A stretch of 64,000 bases of DNA from Chelativorans sp. Marseille-P2723 (GTDB lineage: Bacteria; Pseudomonadota; Alphaproteobacteria; Rhizobiales; Rhizobiaceae). The notes below the pieces were generated by a model, which was not told the DNA's origin, did not search any database, and worked only from the letters and a program-made list of their open reading frames with translations. The position numbers and the translations under genes were made by a program. The DNA lies in the NCBI RefSeq assembly GCF_902809845.1, contig NZ_CADDWI010000013.1, forward strand, positions 930,001 through 994,000, given 5' to 3'. This document shows positions 63,727 to 64,000 of this stretch, one piece after another; position 1 is the first letter of the stretch, and each line of letters starts with the position of its first letter.

Positions 63727-64000
63727 ACCCTCCTGGCAGGCATGCCGAGGGCGCTGTAGGTCAGCATCAGCGAAATCAGGTAAAGGCCCGCAAACACTCC
63801 ATTGAGCCGCAAAACGATGTCCTCCGCTGCGCCATACGCTTGCAGAACGTGGGAAAGCAGCACAGCCTTGGCGCCAGCCAATAGCAGCAGGTTGACGGCA
63901 CGGATGAAGGTTTGACCGCGCGCGAACAGAAGTTCGGCATGATACTCAACGATATTGCGCAGGCCCGGCACAAAAAGCGCAAGAAGAACGAGCGGCGCCG
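63723..64000 (-). CDS. Polysaccharide flippase-like membrane protein (C-terminal end; 5' part outside window)
   Basis: Only the last 92 or so residues are present. They contain APLVLLALFVPGLRNIVEYHAELLFARGQ, then two or three hydrophobic segments (VNLLLLAGAKAVLLSHVLQ, NGVFAGLYLISLMLTYSALG). Location in the glycan cluster and this pattern suggest a lipopolysaccharide/exopolysaccharide translocase (Wzx/MATE-like), but the core domain is not visible. Confidence 0.55.
   Translation of the reverse strand, partial: APLVLLALFVPGLRNIVEYHAELLFARGQTFIRAVNLLLLAGAKAVLLSHVLQAYGAAEDIVLRLNGVFAGLYLISLMLTYSALGMPARRV

Noticed and set aside
1-64000. CRISPR arrays, prophage, toxin-antitoxin or restriction-modification systems
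   Set aside because: No regularly spaced direct repeats, structural phage genes or recognisable defence genes were seen.

Overview
The window is a chromosomal stretch of an alphaproteobacterium of the order Hyphomicrobiales (Rhizobiales), probably close to the Phyllobacteriaceae (Mesorhizobium/Chelativorans/Nitratireductor-like). The reasons are a GcrA cell-cycle regulator, a class I lysyl-tRNA synthetase, an OlsB ornithine-lipid acyltransferase, the gene orders aroK-aroB-CorC-like and small membrane gene-xerD-accA, a ScfR-type regulator divergent from aceA, and high GC throughout. No rRNA, CRISPR array, prophage or plasmid functions are seen. Most of the window is core metabolism, tightly packed, with many 4-nt ATGA/GTGA overlaps.

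Layout. 1-4401: mutS (cut by the left edge), malic enzyme maeB, olsB. 4539-9985: a fatty-acid beta-oxidation operon (acyl-CoA dehydrogenase, thiolase, FadJ) behind a MerR/LiuR-like palindrome. 9986-11908: an accessory islet with about 600 bp of apparently non-coding DNA and a lower-GC gene for a Ser-rich, cupin-type protein that looks like a secreted effector. 12095-19123: S24 regulator, lysK, TerB-like and fatty-acid hydroxylase genes, an orphan binding protein and a membrane glycosyltransferase. 19477-22263: phoR, phoU and gcrA; pstSCAB and phoB are absent from the place where they usually lie. 22410-25748: a candidate leader/sRNA, then argD-argF-hslO. 25755-26438: a wrecked IS5-type element with 12-bp terminal inverted repeats. 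26512-34076: apaG, a CDP-alcohol phosphatidyltransferase, amino-sugar recycling genes (nagA, SIS isomerase/deaminase, divergent anmK) and a COG2984-type ABC importer. 34167-45898: universal stress protein, CorC-like protein, aroB, aroK, a small membrane protein, xerD, accA, a lipoprotein L,D-transpeptidase, a TusA-like protein, a DD-carboxypeptidase/CobW operon and an M20 amidohydrolase. 45997-46216: tRNA-Arg(CCT) followed by a decayed partial copy.

46247-57494 combines polyamine and two-carbon metabolism. A putrescine-type ABC importer (potFGHI) and the gamma-glutamylputrescine genes puuA and puuB lie on either side of isocitrate lyase (aceA) and its divergent ScfR-like regulator. The aceA promoter region carries repeated ACAAG/CTTGT-type elements, and a 49-nt three-way-junction RNA fold follows the aceA stop. 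57544-58347 is proC. 58402-64000 is an extracellular or surface glycan cluster (O-antigen-ligase-like protein, GT2, GT4-like, WecG/TagA, DUF6492-like, start of a flippase-like protein). Its divergent promoter region carries a full CtrA-type TTAA-N7-TTAA box and a GANTC site, which suggests cell-cycle control.

The least explained items are the cupin/effector-like protein at 10595-11908, the structured RNA after aceA, the leader/sRNA upstream of argD beside a cluster of GANTC sites, and the CtrA box in the glycan cluster. All functional calls come from reading motifs by eye; no database search was possible.
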